From Acidimicrobiaceae bacterium (GTDB taxonomy: Bacteria; Actinomycetota; Acidimicrobiia; Acidimicrobiales; Aldehydirespiratoraceae), in assembly GCA_026708645.1 (NCBI GenBank), contig JAPOUM010000022.1, forward strand, positions 1 through 64,000: a DNA stretch of 64,000 nucleotides. The letters run 5' to 3'. Position numbers and translations under genes: made by a program. The notes beneath the pieces are model-generated. The model had not been told where the DNA came from. It worked only from the letters and a program-made list of their open reading frames with translations, and did not search any database. How positions within the stretch are numbered: position 1 is the first letter of the stretch; each line of letters starts with the position of its first letter. Positions 46,802-55,500 of this stretch are shown one piece after another.

Positions 46802-48004
46802 ATGGCTGAAGCCGTGATAGTCGCCGCCTCCCGCACCCCTATCGGCAGAGCCGTCAAAGGTTCGCTCACCGAAGCGCGCCCCGACGACATGTCTGCGTTC
46901 ATTCTCAGCGACGTGCTGTCGAAGGTGGACGGCCTCGAGCCCGGCGACATCGAGGACGTGATCTGGGGCATCGGCCAGCCCGGCGGCGAAGGCGGCTACA
47001 ACGTGGCCCGGGTCGCTTCGGTGCTGGCCGGCGTCAACGCCCCGGGAGTGACGGTCAATCGTTACTGCTCCTCCTCGCTGCAGACGATCCGCATGGCGGC
47101 GCACGCCATCAAATCCGGCGAGGGCGACTGCTTCGTCGCCGGCGGAGTGGAGGCCGTGTCCCGCTATCAGAACGGCGCGGCCGACAGCGGGCCGCACAAC
47201 AGCCGTTTCGCCGACGCAGAGAGCAGGACCGGCCGGCGAGCCGGCGAAGGCGCCGAGACGTGGACCCCGCCGCGAGGCCTGCCCGACATCTACATCGCAA
47301 TGGGCCAGACCGCCGAGAACGTGGCCCAGTGCAAGGGCGTGTCGCGCCAGGCTCAAGACGAGTGGGGAGTGCTCTCGCAGAACCGGGCCGAACAGGCCCG
47401 CAACCGGGGCTTCTTCGAACGCGAGATCACCCCTTATCCGCTGTCCGACGGCAGCGAGGTGCGACAAGACGACGGCATCCGGGAAGGCACCACACTGGCG
47501 AACGTGTCGCAGCTGCAGCCCGTGTTCCGCCCTGACGGCACCGTCACCGCGGGGAACTGCTGCCCGTTGAACGACGGCGCCGCAGCGGTGGTGGTGATGT
47601 CTGACACCAAGGCGGCTGAGCTGGGAGCGAAACCTCTGGCCCGGATCGTCGCCACAGGCGTGTCGGCGCTGAACCCCGAGATCATGGGGCTCGGGCCGGT
47701 CGAGGCGTGCCGTCAGGCTCTGGGGCGAGCGGGCATGACGATCGCCGACATCGACCATGTGGAGATCAACGAAGCTTTCGCCGCTCAGGTGCTGCCCTCC
47801 GCCGACGACCTGGGAATCGACCACGACAAGCTCAACCCCAACGGCGGTTCGATCGCTCTGGGCCATCCCTTCGGCATGACCGGGTCGCGGATCATGTGTA
47901 CTTTGCTGAACGGTCTCGAAGACGCCGACAACACCATCGGCCTCGAGTCGATGTGCGTCGGCGGCGGCCAAGGCATGGCCATGATCATCGAACGCCTCAA
48001 CTAG
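46802..48004 (+). CDS. Acetyl-CoA acetyltransferase / 3-ketoacyl-CoA thiolase
   Basis: A 400-residue thiolase. The acyl-accepting Cys is Cys89 in [78 protein letters not shown] and [13 protein letters not shown] complete the standard set with the catalytic His and second Cys. The degradative FadA-type branch is most likely (beta-oxidation); biosynthetic use cannot be excluded. No fadB neighbour. An 18-bp direct repeat (TCAACTAGATCGGCTAGC at 47997 and 48042) spans its stop codon and the gap to the convergent gene. Confidence 0.92.
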   Translation: MAEAVIVAASRTPIGRAVKGSLTEARPDDMSAFILSDVLSKVDGLEPGDIEDVIWGIGQPGGEGGYNVARVASVLAGVNAPGVTVNRYCSSSLQTIRMAAHAIKSGEGDCFVAGGVEAVSRYQNGAADSGPHNSRFADAESRTGRRAGEGAETWTPPRGLPDIYIAMGQTAENVAQCKGVSRQAQDEWGVLSQNRAEQARNRGFFEREITPYPLSDGSEVRQDDGIREGTTLANVSQLQPVFRPDGTVTAGNCCPLNDGAAAVVVMSDTKAAELGAKPLARIVATGVSALNPEIMGLGPVEACRQALGRAGMTIADIDHVEINEAFAAQVLPSADDLGIDHDKLNPNGGSIALGHPFGMTGSRIMCTLLNGLEDADNTIGLESMCVGGGQGMAMIIERLN

Positions 48005-48059
48005 ATCGGCTAGCCGGCCGCATCAGCTAACCCGACCGCGATCAACTAGATCGGCTAGC
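47997..48059. repeat. 18-bp direct repeat flanking thiolase stop
   Basis: TCAACTAGATCGGCTAGC at 47997-48014 and 48042-48059; each copy contains CTAG palindromes. The first copy provides the thiolase stop, and the second reaches the 3' end of the DUF3048 gene. Confidence 0.8.
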
Positions 48060-49479
48060 TGGCAGCGTTGGCTACGAGGGAGGGATCGGCTGCGGCGCGG
48101 GCCTCGGCCAGCATTCGAGCGCCCTGCGACGGGGTCAGCAGCGTCGTGGTGGCTTCTGCCCAGCTCCTGCCGCGGTTGACCAGAAGCAGCCAGGTGCTGC
48201 CGGCCGACAAGGTCAACGGTCTGCCGGAACTGTCGGTGAAACGAAAACCGACCCGGTCAGCGGTGCGCTCCCAGAACGCCTCATGCACCTCGCCGGCGGT
48301 CAGCACCAAGGCGTCGCCCGAATCGTACGAAACTGCCTGGGGCGATCTGCGGTCGGCTGACGACCTGACGTAGCTCGTGGAGAGCACCACCACGTTGGCT
48401 GGCGCGATCTCGGCCAAGCCGGAGTCGGTCAACGCGGTGTGCAGCCTGCCGCCTTGGATCCGCACCCAGCCGCCCACCGTGTCGTCCCAGATGTGCGAAG
48501 CGTCGACGCCGAATTTCTGGTACTGCACGGTCACGCCCGAAGAGTCCGACTCCGAAGGCGGGTTCTGTGCGCCGTAGTCGAAGATCGGTTCCGGAGTCTT
48601 GGCCAGAGGCTCGCCCGGCAGCACGGCGACGCCGGATTCGCTGAGCTTGTCGTAATAGAAATAGAGGTTGTGCGGCGCGCGGCGGGAGCGGTCGCGGACG
48701 TAGGGCGCAGCAGTCCACGATGCCCCGGCATTGACAAGGACTCCTTCGCGGGCGGCGGCGCGCGTCTCGGCCGTCACGCCCCGGTTGGCGCCGGAGTTGA
48801 CGTAGTAGGGCACGGCCAAGTCCTTGAGGAGGTCGAAGTCGCTGGAACGCGCCGAACGCACCGGGCCGATCTTTTCGGGGACATCCGAATGGAAAACCGC
48901 CAAGAATCGGGTGACCCCCTCCACCAAGATCTCATACACGATGTCGGCGTCTGCCAGGCCTGTCTGGGGACGATCTCCGGTGTGGCTGTTGCCGATCTTC
49001 ACAGCCAGGGGCCGGCGCTGCCCCAAGCTCAGATCGGTGGTGAGCAAGTTCGTGAAAGGGGTGTAGGGCCCCGTCACGAACCGGTCGATGCCCGCCAGCC
49101 ATTCATCCGAACCCTCCGCAGGCGGCGCCGAGACAGCAGCAGCAGCAGCAGCGTCGACCACGGCGGCTGCTGGATCAACGACGGTTCCGTCTGCGTCCGC
49201 GCCGGACGCGGCGCCTGAGCCGGAGACGGCTGAGCCTGCCCGAGCGGCGGTGCTCGCCGCCGCCGAAGCGGTCTCTTCAGAAGGGTCGGCGCCCGCTCCG
49301 GTGACGGTGCTGGGCGCCGTGTCGTCAAGTTCCGTCACGGTGGACGCTTCGCCGCTCGTCGGAGTGGACTCAGCAGGCTGCGACGACTGGGCGCCGCTGC
49401 ACGCAGCAACCAGCGCGGCCGCTGCCAGCAGCACGGCCGGCGCCCGCAGCAACGGATGCGAGAACTGCCTGCGTGTCAT
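48055..49479 (-). CDS. DUF3048 lipoprotein (YerB-like)
   Basis: A 474-residue exported lipoprotein. The signal peptide ends in the lipobox LVAACSG with Cys27. A long Ser/Thr/Ala/Asp linker follows (30-135), then DUF3048: RRPLAVKIGNSHTGDRPQTG, ADIVYEILVEGVTRFLAVFH, DVPEKIGPVRSARSSDFDLL, PHNLYFYYDKL and a C-terminal half with VRSSADRRSPQAVSY and GSTWLLLVNRG. The role is unknown; YerB relatives are cell-surface proteins. ATG overlaps the TGA of the M48-like gene, making it the last gene of the phosphatidylinositol mannoside operon. Confidence 0.9.
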   Translation of the reverse strand: MTRRQFSHPLLRAPAVLLAAAALVAACSGAQSSQPAESTPTSGEASTVTELDDTAPSTVTGAGADPSEETASAAASTAARAGSAVSGSGAASGADADGTVVDPAAAVVDAAAAAAVSAPPAEGSDEWLAGIDRFVTGPYTPFTNLLTTDLSLGQRRPLAVKIGNSHTGDRPQTGLADADIVYEILVEGVTRFLAVFHSDVPEKIGPVRSARSSDFDLLKDLAVPYYVNSGANRGVTAETRAAAREGVLVNAGASWTAAPYVRDRSRRAPHNLYFYYDKLSESGVAVLPGEPLAKTPEPIFDYGAQNPPSESDSSGVTVQYQKFGVDASHIWDDTVGGWVRIQGGRLHTALTDSGLAEIAPANVVVLSTSYVRSSADRRSPQAVSYDSGDALVLTAGEVHEAFWERTADRVGFRFTDSSGRPLTLSAGSTWLLLVNRGRSWAEATTTLLTPSQGARMLAEARAAADPSLVANAAS

Positions 49480-50213
49480 CAGATTTCGCTCAGCACGTCT
49501 ATGCGCTGCAGAGTCGACGGCGCGCCCTCAGCGGAAGCCTGTTGATGCGGGTTGACCATCCAGATGTGTCCGGCGGAGCGAGGCGTTTCGAGCGTGGCGC
49601 TGTCAGCGGCTTGTCGCAGTGCCGCCGACATGGCCGGAGGGAAGCTCGTGAGGCGCGCCGCTTCCACATCGATTTCACAGCCGGCATTGAAATCGCCGGC
49701 CCTGCCCGCTAACCGGGCCGTCAACGGCTCGACTATTGACAGCCGCGACACGCCGGCCAGCACCGTGGCGAAAGCGGTGCCGCGCCTGATCGCGCAGAGC
49801 TGGCGCGCCACGACGGCTTCGAGTTCCAGACGTCCGTAATCCGACAGAGCGCCCGTGGTCAACACCAGATGAGCCGAAGCGTGGTTCAAACCGAGGGCCG
49901 CAGCGTTCAAGGCGGGGCTCTCGACCACGTGCAGACTGGGCCGCCCGAAGGCGTGCGTCGTGCAGAGGCCGTCGATCAGGTTCTCCAGTCGGGGATGGTC
50001 CCCGGCTGCCAGCGGCTTCGCCCCGACCGACCTCAGCGCCGATCCCGGAGACCGCAGATACAAAACTGCGGCCAACGCCAGACCCGCGGACGCGGCGGCG
50101 CCCGCGACTGCCGCTGCCGGGGCGCCCGCAACCGCTGACAACGCCCCGACGATCACCACAACCGATAGCACGAAAGCCGCTACAACTGCGACGGAAGCTT
50201 GCTTGGAGGTCAA
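49479..50213 (-). CDS. Inactive M48-like membrane protein
   Basis: A 244-residue protein with two N-terminal membrane segments (VAVVAAFVLSVVVIVGALSA and the Ala-rich segment to about residue 52), then the layout of HtpX-type M48 peptidases: NLIDGLCTTHAFGRPSLHVV, SPALNAAALGLNHASAHLVL, TTGALSDYGRLELEAVVARQ. Where the family has HExxH after LEAVxA, this protein has RQLCA (137-141), so zinc catalysis is lost. A later Glu/Asp block (CEIDVEAARLTSFP) is recognisable. Start appears to be TTG at 50213, 17 bp after the PimA-like gene; it overlaps the DUF3048 gene. A regulatory or scaffolding pseudoprotease is my reading. Confidence 0.75.
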   Translation of the reverse strand: MTSKQASVAVVAAFVLSVVVIVGALSAVAGAPAAAVAGAAASAGLALAAVLYLRSPGSALRSVGAKPLAAGDHPRLENLIDGLCTTHAFGRPSLHVVESPALNAAALGLNHASAHLVLTTGALSDYGRLELEAVVARQLCAIRRGTAFATVLAGVSRLSIVEPLTARLAGRAGDFNAGCEIDVEAARLTSFPPAMSAALRQAADSATLETPRSAGHIWMVNPHQQASAEGAPSTLQRIDVLSEI

Positions 50214-50230
50214 AGGCGTTCTACCGGGGG

Positions 50231-51325
50231 TCAGAGTTCTTGCGATGGCAGCCTAGACACTGCGATCCGTTCATAGCGCTGCAAATACTCTTCGGCAAGT
50301 TTGAGCATCGAGAAGGACTCGGCGCGCCTATGGCCTTCAGCCACCAGACGCGCCGACTCTTCGGGATCTGACAGAACCCTGCGCAAGGCGTCGGCGAGCT
50401 GCTCGGGGTCGCCCGGCGCCACCAGCAGAGCGTCTCGGCCGGGCCTGGCAGCGTTGCGATAGCCGGGAAGGTCGCTGGCCACCACCGCGGTCCCCGCGGC
50501 CATCGCCTCGATCAGCACGATGCCGAAAGACTCGCCCCGCAGCGACGGGGCACAGAAGACGTCGGCGCCTTTGAGCCGCGCGATCTTTTCGCCTTCGCTC
50601 ACAGTCCCCAGCCATTCGATGCGGGGGTCGCCAGCTGACTCGGCTCGCAGAGCGTCTGTTTCGGAGCCGGAACCGGCTATCTGCAAGCGGAAGCTCGACG
50701 GGAGCCTCTTGAAAGCCTCGAGCAGCACGCTCAGGCCTTTGCGGGGCTCGTGACGACCGATGAAGAGCACCGTCGGCGCATCGACGCCTGCCGGCTCGGC
50801 CGCTCGGTACGGCGCCATTTCGACTGCGTTGTAAAGCAGGTCGTAGGTTCCGCCCAGAGCGTTCTGCGCCATGTCCCGAGCGTCGGGCGAAACCGCCACC
50901 CGGTAGTCGAGGCGGCCCGCCAAGAAGCGGGTGGCCCGCGGCAGCAGGTCATAGGCCAGCGACCCTCCCGCCGCGTGGAAAGTGCCGAGCAGAGGCGCGG
51001 GACGCAGCAGCAACGCCGTCATGGTCGGGCCTGGCGCCAACGGCTCATGCAGATGTATCACGTCGAAGGACTCGTCGCGCATGGCGCGCACGGCGCGCAG
51101 CTGGCATGACGCGTCGGGCGCCACAGGAGCGATGGAGCCGTTGGCTATGGTCGGCAAGCTGTTGCCGAGCGGCGTCACGTTGGGGTCCGGAGGCGGGCCG
51201 TCGCAAGGCCCGAGCACCCGCGTCGGGTGCCCGCTGCGACCCAGCGCCCGGGCCAGACCCAGCACCTGCATCTGCACGCCGCCGGGCACGGTGAGGCTGT
51301 ACGGGCAGACGATTCCGATCCGCAC
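50231..51325 (-). CDS. Phosphatidylinositol mannosyltransferase (PimA-like, GT4)
   Basis: A 364-residue GT-B glycosyltransferase. N-terminal IGIVCPYSLTVPGGVQMQVL with the GGVQ loop, DVIHLHEPLAPGPT, GTFHAAGGSL, and the donor-site blocks IGRHEPRKGLSVLLEAF and SLRGESFGIVLIEAMAAGTA (EX7E). This matches mycobacterial PimA, which puts the first mannose on phosphatidylinositol at the inner face of the membrane. Operon order pgsA - acyltransferase - pimA is the classic actinobacterial one and supports the call. GTG start. Confidence 0.92.
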   Translation of the reverse strand: MRIGIVCPYSLTVPGGVQMQVLGLARALGRSGHPTRVLGPCDGPPPDPNVTPLGNSLPTIANGSIAPVAPDASCQLRAVRAMRDESFDVIHLHEPLAPGPTMTALLLRPAPLLGTFHAAGGSLAYDLLPRATRFLAGRLDYRVAVSPDARDMAQNALGGTYDLLYNAVEMAPYRAAEPAGVDAPTVLFIGRHEPRKGLSVLLEAFKRLPSSFRLQIAGSGSETDALRAESAGDPRIEWLGTVSEGEKIARLKGADVFCAPSLRGESFGIVLIEAMAAGTAVVASDLPGYRNAARPGRDALLVAPGDPEQLADALRRVLSDPEESARLVAEGHRRAESFSMLKLAEEYLQRYERIAVSRLPSQEL

Positions 51326-51437
51326 TACCGACAGAGGCTAGAGCCGCCGGCCGCAACGCGATGAGACACCCTCGCCGGCGTGCGGACTCGAGCTCCGCTC
51401 CCGAAGGGGCCGCTGACCCTCGGCGTGAGACGGGTTC

Positions 51438-52349
51438 TCAGACGCCTCGCAGCGACTCCGGCACTTCGAGGCCGAGGGCTCGGTAATCGCTGGGCCAGTT
51501 CGGCGACATCAGATGCCACTGCTCAGGCGCCGCGCGGATCAGTCCCTCCAGCGCGGTCGCGTAATCCTGGACCACGCGCCGGGTGTCTTTGCGGAGCCCT
51601 TCACGCCGGCTGGTGTCGATCACGGTTCCGGCGACAGCATGTCGCCCTCCGTCCCTCCAGTAGACCGCCGCCGGTATCAACGGAGCGCCGGTGCGCAACG
51701 CCAGCACCGCCGGACCGGCCGGCAGCCTGGTCCGCTCACCGAAGAAATCGACCGCGACCCCGTTGCCGCCGACGTCGCGGTCGGCAAGCAGACAAACCAC
51801 GTCGCCGCGCTTGATCGCCGTCATCAGGCGGCTGCCGGCATCAGGGCCGACGGCGACGATGTCCATGCCCAGACGCTGCCGGAACGAGACGAACCAATCG
51901 AACACCTCCGCAGGCTCGAGCGGCTCCACCACTGCCGTCACCTTGAATTCCGGGATCCGCGCAAGCCACCAAGCGGCCCATTCCCAGGAACCCAGATGCG
52001 GCAGCACCAGAATCGGGCCGACCCCGGAGCGAACCGCTCGCTCTATGGGGTCGACGCCCTGATACCCGAAGCCCGCATCCAGAGCCGCCGCAGTCATCGT
52101 CGGGAGCTGGAAGCTCTCCAGGTAGTAGCGGGCATACCAGTCGAAGCAGGCCGCTACCCGACTCGGCGCCTCGCTTCGCTGGAGGGGTCGGCCCAACGCC
52201 CTCTCAAGATTGCGCCGCACCAGCCGCCGGCGCTGAGGACTGGCCACGGCCGCAGCCGCCGCCCCCGCCGAGGCCGCAGCCCGTGACAGCGGCGCCGGGG
52301 CGCTGCGAGCAAGAACTTCGCCGGCTCTGTAAATCTTCGCTGACGGCAC
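51438..52349 (-). CDS. Phosphatidylinositol mannoside acyltransferase (PatA-like)
   Basis: A 303-residue member of the HtrB/LpxL/PatA acyltransferase family. The catalytic HX4E is HLGSWE within ILVLPHLGSWEWAAWWLA; LADRDVGGNGVAVDFFGERT and PLIPAAVYWRDGG are also family blocks. Between pgsA and pimA genes it should acylate the mannosyl residue of PIM1/PIM2 (established for mycobacterial PatA). GTG at 52349. A copy of the dispersed element lies 25 bp upstream. The N-terminal region is Ala/Arg rich. Confidence 0.9.
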   Translation of the reverse strand: MPSAKIYRAGEVLARSAPAPLSRAAASAGAAAAAVASPQRRRLVRRNLERALGRPLQRSEAPSRVAACFDWYARYYLESFQLPTMTAAALDAGFGYQGVDPIERAVRSGVGPILVLPHLGSWEWAAWWLARIPEFKVTAVVEPLEPAEVFDWFVSFRQRLGMDIVAVGPDAGSRLMTAIKRGDVVCLLADRDVGGNGVAVDFFGERTRLPAGPAVLALRTGAPLIPAAVYWRDGGRHAVAGTVIDTSRREGLRKDTRRVVQDYATALEGLIRAAPEQWHLMSPNWPSDYRALGLEVPESLRGV

Positions 52350-52373
52350 TCAGCTAACAGAGCGAGCGCCTGA

Positions 52374-52414
52374 ATGAGAGTTCAACACGTCGCAACCGCT
52401 CCGCCCGCTCCCGC
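52374..52414. repeat. Dispersed upstream element (52.4 kb copy)
   Basis: AATGAGAGTTCAACACGTCGC followed by AACCGCTCCGCCCGCTCCCGCC; aligned with the 37.4-kb copies over GAGAGTTC, GTCGC and CTCCCGC. It overlaps the gap between pgsA and the acyltransferase. Confidence 0.55.
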
Positions 52415-52429
52415 CGGCGCCCGCTGCGC

Positions 52430-53140
52430 TCACGGTCCGCTCGGGCGGTTGCGCAGCCGTTCGCGCCGTGCCGCGACGCGCACGGCGGCGCGCGACCGTG
52501 TGGCGCGGGCTCGGGCGGCCCGACGGGCGCCGTGGCGCGGGCGGGGCTGCTCGGGACGACTGTCAGAAGCCTGCCGCCACACTTTCACGAAACGCTGCAC
52601 TGCAGTGACCGAGGTGAGCACGACCATCACCCAGAGGGTCCATATCAGCACTTCGCTGAACAACAGACCGAAGCCGAGAACGATGAAACGCTCGGCGCGT
52701 TCCATGATGCCGCCCTTGGCCTCGTAACCCAGCGACTCGGCTTTGGCTCGCTGATACGACACCAGCATGGCCAGGCTCATCACCGCCACCGGCAGCATCA
52801 TCACATGCCCGGGCTCGGTGTCCGCCAGGTACCAAGCGATCCCGCCGAACAGCAGAGCGTCGCTCAGCCTGTCCGACACCGAATCCAGGAATGCGCCCCT
52901 CAGCGACGAGGTGCCCGACGCTTTGGCGACGGCGCCGTCGAGGGCGTCGGGAATCCCGGTGAGTACCAACAGCAGAAAACCCAGGCGCAGGTAGCCGGTG
53001 GCGATCGCTGCGGCCGCTCCGGCGGCCATCACAATGCCGGTGATGGTGACCATGTCCGCGGTGACGCCGGTGCGGCGCAACGAGACGCCGATCGGCGTGA
53101 GTCCGCGGTCTACGGCCGTGCGCCAGTTGCCGTCGAACAT
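52430..53140 (-). CDS. CDP-alcohol phosphatidyltransferase (PgsA1-like, PI-phosphate synthase)
   Basis: A 236-residue membrane enzyme. The signature D-x2-D-G-x2-A-x8-G-x3-D-x3-D is visible in PDALDGAVAKASGTSSLRGA then FLDSVSDRLSD, with Lys where most have Arg after the Ala. About five hydrophobic segments follow. In actinobacteria this gene position encodes phosphatidylinositol-phosphate synthase, and the operon supports this. The C-terminal 45 residues are Arg/Ala rich (RRAARARATRSRAAVRVAAR) and may be expanded low complexity. ATG at 53140. Confidence 0.88.
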   Translation of the reverse strand: MFDGNWRTAVDRGLTPIGVSLRRTGVTADMVTITGIVMAAGAAAAIATGYLRLGFLLLVLTGIPDALDGAVAKASGTSSLRGAFLDSVSDRLSDALLFGGIAWYLADTEPGHVMMLPVAVMSLAMLVSYQRAKAESLGYEAKGGIMERAERFIVLGFGLLFSEVLIWTLWVMVVLTSVTAVQRFVKVWRQASDSRPEQPRPRHGARRAARARATRSRAAVRVAARRERLRNRPSGP

Positions 53141-53213
53141 TCAGCTGCCCTCACTTCGGCTCGGCCCTGCAAGCTAGCACAGCTGCGACCCCGCCCGCCG
53201 AATGGCCGAGCAC

Positions 53214-53777
53214 TCAAGCGTCAAGGCCTGTCCAGTCTTCGGGGTTGTCCTCCACGAAACAACTCACGATCTCGCCGTTCACTCCGTCCACCAGCACCAA
53301 GCCCCGACGATCCGGAGGCGCCTGATTGGAATAGACGAGGATGCGCCAAGTCGGGCGGCTCCTGAGGCCGCGCCAGGCGAGCTGGGCTGAAGCGTGCCCG
53401 ACCGGGAAGCCGACGTTCCTCGTGGCGGCGACCAGGGCGTCGTTCTCGTCGAAAGCAAGGTCCCATCCTGCCTGCAGGCAGTAGAGCCCGAAAGCGATCA
53501 GGGCGACGCCGCCGACCGCGAAGCCTCCGTTGACCAGAACGGCGTCGCTGCCGGCGAGCAGCACCAACACGATGGCGGCAGCGCCCACCGCCAGATACAA
53601 CGAGCCGGCTATGCGGCGGCGGCTGTTGTTGGGGAACAGGTAGGGCCCCACATAGCCGGCAGCGTTGAGATCATCGGGAAGGCTGTCGCGAACCTCGGCG
53701 TCGCCGGTGGAGACAGCGTCACGGGTGGAGTCGACTTCGCCGGTGGACCCAACTTCGTCAGCAGGCGAATCAGCCAT
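53214..53777 (-). CDS. Hypothetical membrane protein, two helices
   Basis: A 187-residue protein. The N-terminal 45 residues are acidic and contain VGSTGEVDSTRDAVSTGDAE repeats. Two transmembrane helices follow (IAGSLYLAVGAAAIVLVLLAG and GGFAVGGVALIAFGLYCLQA), then a soluble 90-residue domain ending IVSCFVEDNPEDWTGLDA. The C-terminal domain (RPTWRILVYSNQAPPDRRGL) looks conserved, but I do not recognise it. Lies just upstream of the pgsA operon on the same strand and may be transcribed with it; 73 bp separate them. Confidence 0.7.
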   Translation of the reverse strand: MADSPADEVGSTGEVDSTRDAVSTGDAEVRDSLPDDLNAAGYVGPYLFPNNSRRRIAGSLYLAVGAAAIVLVLLAGSDAVLVNGGFAVGGVALIAFGLYCLQAGWDLAFDENDALVAATRNVGFPVGHASAQLAWRGLRSRPTWRILVYSNQAPPDRRGLVLVDGVNGEIVSCFVEDNPEDWTGLDA

Positions 53778-53909
53778 GCATGAATGCTAGGAGCGCGACC
53801 ATCACACGAGCGCGCTGCCGGCGCGGCGAGATGAGAGATCGTCGGCCCGCGGCCTGTCGAGGGCTGCGGGCCGACGAAGCCTCAGTCAAAGAGCCTCAAT
53901 CAGAGGGCC

Positions 53910-54386
53910 TCAGTCAGAGGAGACGGAGCTGACCACAAACTGCGATGCGAGCAGCGCTGCGATGAACACGCCGTGCTGCTGCAATGCGTCGCGGGCGCCG
54001 AAGAGCACGGCGCCGGCGGACAGCAGGGCGAAGAACAGCACGCTGAGCGTCACGCATACGCCGATCAACTTGACTGTTTCGGCTTTTCTGCCGAGCGCTG
54101 CGATCAGGGCGAACAGAAACGCCAGACCCAGGATCAACTCGCAGATCCCCACGATGATCGCGATCGGCCACGCCAACGAAGAATCGAGGTCAAGACGTCC
54201 GAGCAGATCATTCTCGAGCAGGGCCTTGAAGTTCGCTCCGAAGAAATGATCGGCGTTGAAGAACTTGTCGAAACCGTTGAGCAACCAGAACACACACCAG
54301 TGGAAGCTCAACACCGCGGCTATCGAAACCTTGGCGTTGATGCTCATGAGCCAGCTGACGGCGGGCGATGATTGATTTGACGGCAT
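53910..54386 (-). CDS. DoxX-like four-helix membrane protein
   Basis: A 158-residue integral membrane protein. Four hydrophobic stretches: AAVLSFHWCVFWLLNGFDKF, WPIAIIVGICELILGLAFLF with ALIAAL, LIGVCVTLSVLFFALLSAGA, and GVFIAALLASQFVVS. The first helix plus NGFDKFF and the ELILG pattern resemble DoxX/DoxD-type proteins. AAGGAGG seven bases before the ATG is the strongest ribosome site in the window. Function unknown. Confidence 0.7.
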   Translation of the reverse strand: MPSNQSSPAVSWLMSINAKVSIAAVLSFHWCVFWLLNGFDKFFNADHFFGANFKALLENDLLGRLDLDSSLAWPIAIIVGICELILGLAFLFALIAALGRKAETVKLIGVCVTLSVLFFALLSAGAVLFGARDALQQHGVFIAALLASQFVVSSVSSD

Positions 54387-54494
54387 TACGGATCCTCCTT
54401 ATTAGGGGGCACTACGGCCATACAATAGACCACAGACCGCTCGGAGCACGGGATCATCCCATCGACCGTGCAGCCATCGCTCGTGCAGAGCCGT

Positions 54495-54605
54495 TAACCG
54501 GTCAGCTCTTCACCGAGCAGGCGTTCTCTGGTCGGTCGTTCAACGGTCGGCTTTTAACTGTCAGCCCTTCACTGTCGGCTCTTCACTAGTCGGCCGTTCA
54601 GCCGT
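54495..54605. repeat. Degenerate tandem GTCGGC(T)TTTCA(A)CT units
   Basis: Five to six imperfect 15-20 bp units (GGTCGGTCGTTCAACG, GTCGGCTTTTAACT, GTCAGCCCTTCACT, GTCGGCTCTTCACT, GTCGGCCGTTCAGC) between the DoxX-like gene and the EamA gene. The rest of this gap (54387-54494) is promoter-like and AT-richer, without a gene. Confidence 0.65.
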
Positions 54606-55494
54606 CTTGACGTGTGAATGCGACCGTGCCATAAAAAACGCCGGCGAGCACCACCACTGCGCCGACGACAGTGACTGGTCCCGGCAGCTCCGACAAGAAC
54701 AGCGCGGCCCAGACGGTCGCCGCCACCGTCTCGATCGGCGTGAACAAAGCCACCTCAGAAACCGGCGCATACCTCGGGGCGCTGGAATGCGCCAGACGAC
54801 CCAAGGGATTGAATACCAGTCCCATAGCCGCAATCGCCAGATAGGCGCGTGCATCAAGCGAAAACGGTGACGCCGTGAGGCTGGTGACCGCTATCACCGC
54901 GACAGCGCTGGCGGACAAAGCAGCCCGGCGGCTCATATCGGGATAGCGCCGCCAGATCGTCAGATTGGCAGCGAACGAAGCCACAGCGACGAGCGCCAGC
55001 AGATCGCCTCGCAGAGTCGGCCGCCCCACCGAGCCCGAAACGATCACCGCTATGCCGGCCACGGTGACGGCAATGGCGAGACCGGCATGGCGAGTGGTCC
55101 GCTCTCCGAGGAACAGCCGAGCACAGCCCGCTGCCATCACCGGGACGGCGGCCACGATCGCCACCACATTGGCGACCCGCGTCTCGGTGACTGCGGTCAC
55201 GAAGGCGAGCTGGCTGGTCGCGGCCAGCAGACCCGCTGCGACTATCGGCAGACGGTGGCGCCGCAGCGACTCCAGCATCGGTTGGCGATCCACGACACGT
55301 CCGAGCACCGAGTAGACCGCCAATGCGCAGACCGCCACCCAGAAGGCGACGTCGGCCGCATCAGCCGCCGACGCCCGCACCCATAGCGAGTCGGTGGACA
55401 CGCAGAGCATCCCGACGCTCGCCAGCAGCCATCCCAGCCGCCGCCGGTCTTCAAGCAGCCACCTGTCAGCGAGTCGGCGCCGGCGATCGCCCAC
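54598..55494 (-). CDS. EamA/DMT-family transporter
   Basis: A 298-residue, ten-helix drug/metabolite transporter built of two EamA halves: first LLASVGMLCVSTDSLWVRAS to LGERTTRHAGLAIAVTVAGI; second DLLALVAVASFAANLTIWRR to LGRLAHSSAPRYAPVSEVAL and TPIETVAATVWAALFLSELP with the C-terminal GAVVVLAGVFYG. The LGE and SEVALFTPIETV blocks are typical. Substrate unknown. The stop lies at the end of a short repeat tract. It lies six bases from the XdhC gene stop on the same strand and could be co-transcribed. Confidence 0.88.
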   Translation of the reverse strand: MGDRRRRLADRWLLEDRRRLGWLLASVGMLCVSTDSLWVRASAADAADVAFWVAVCALAVYSVLGRVVDRQPMLESLRRHRLPIVAAGLLAATSQLAFVTAVTETRVANVVAIVAAVPVMAAGCARLFLGERTTRHAGLAIAVTVAGIAVIVSGSVGRPTLRGDLLALVAVASFAANLTIWRRYPDMSRRAALSASAVAVIAVTSLTASPFSLDARAYLAIAAMGLVFNPLGRLAHSSAPRYAPVSEVALFTPIETVAATVWAALFLSELPGPVTVVGAVVVLAGVFYGTVAFTRQDG

Positions 55495-55500
55495 CGGGTG

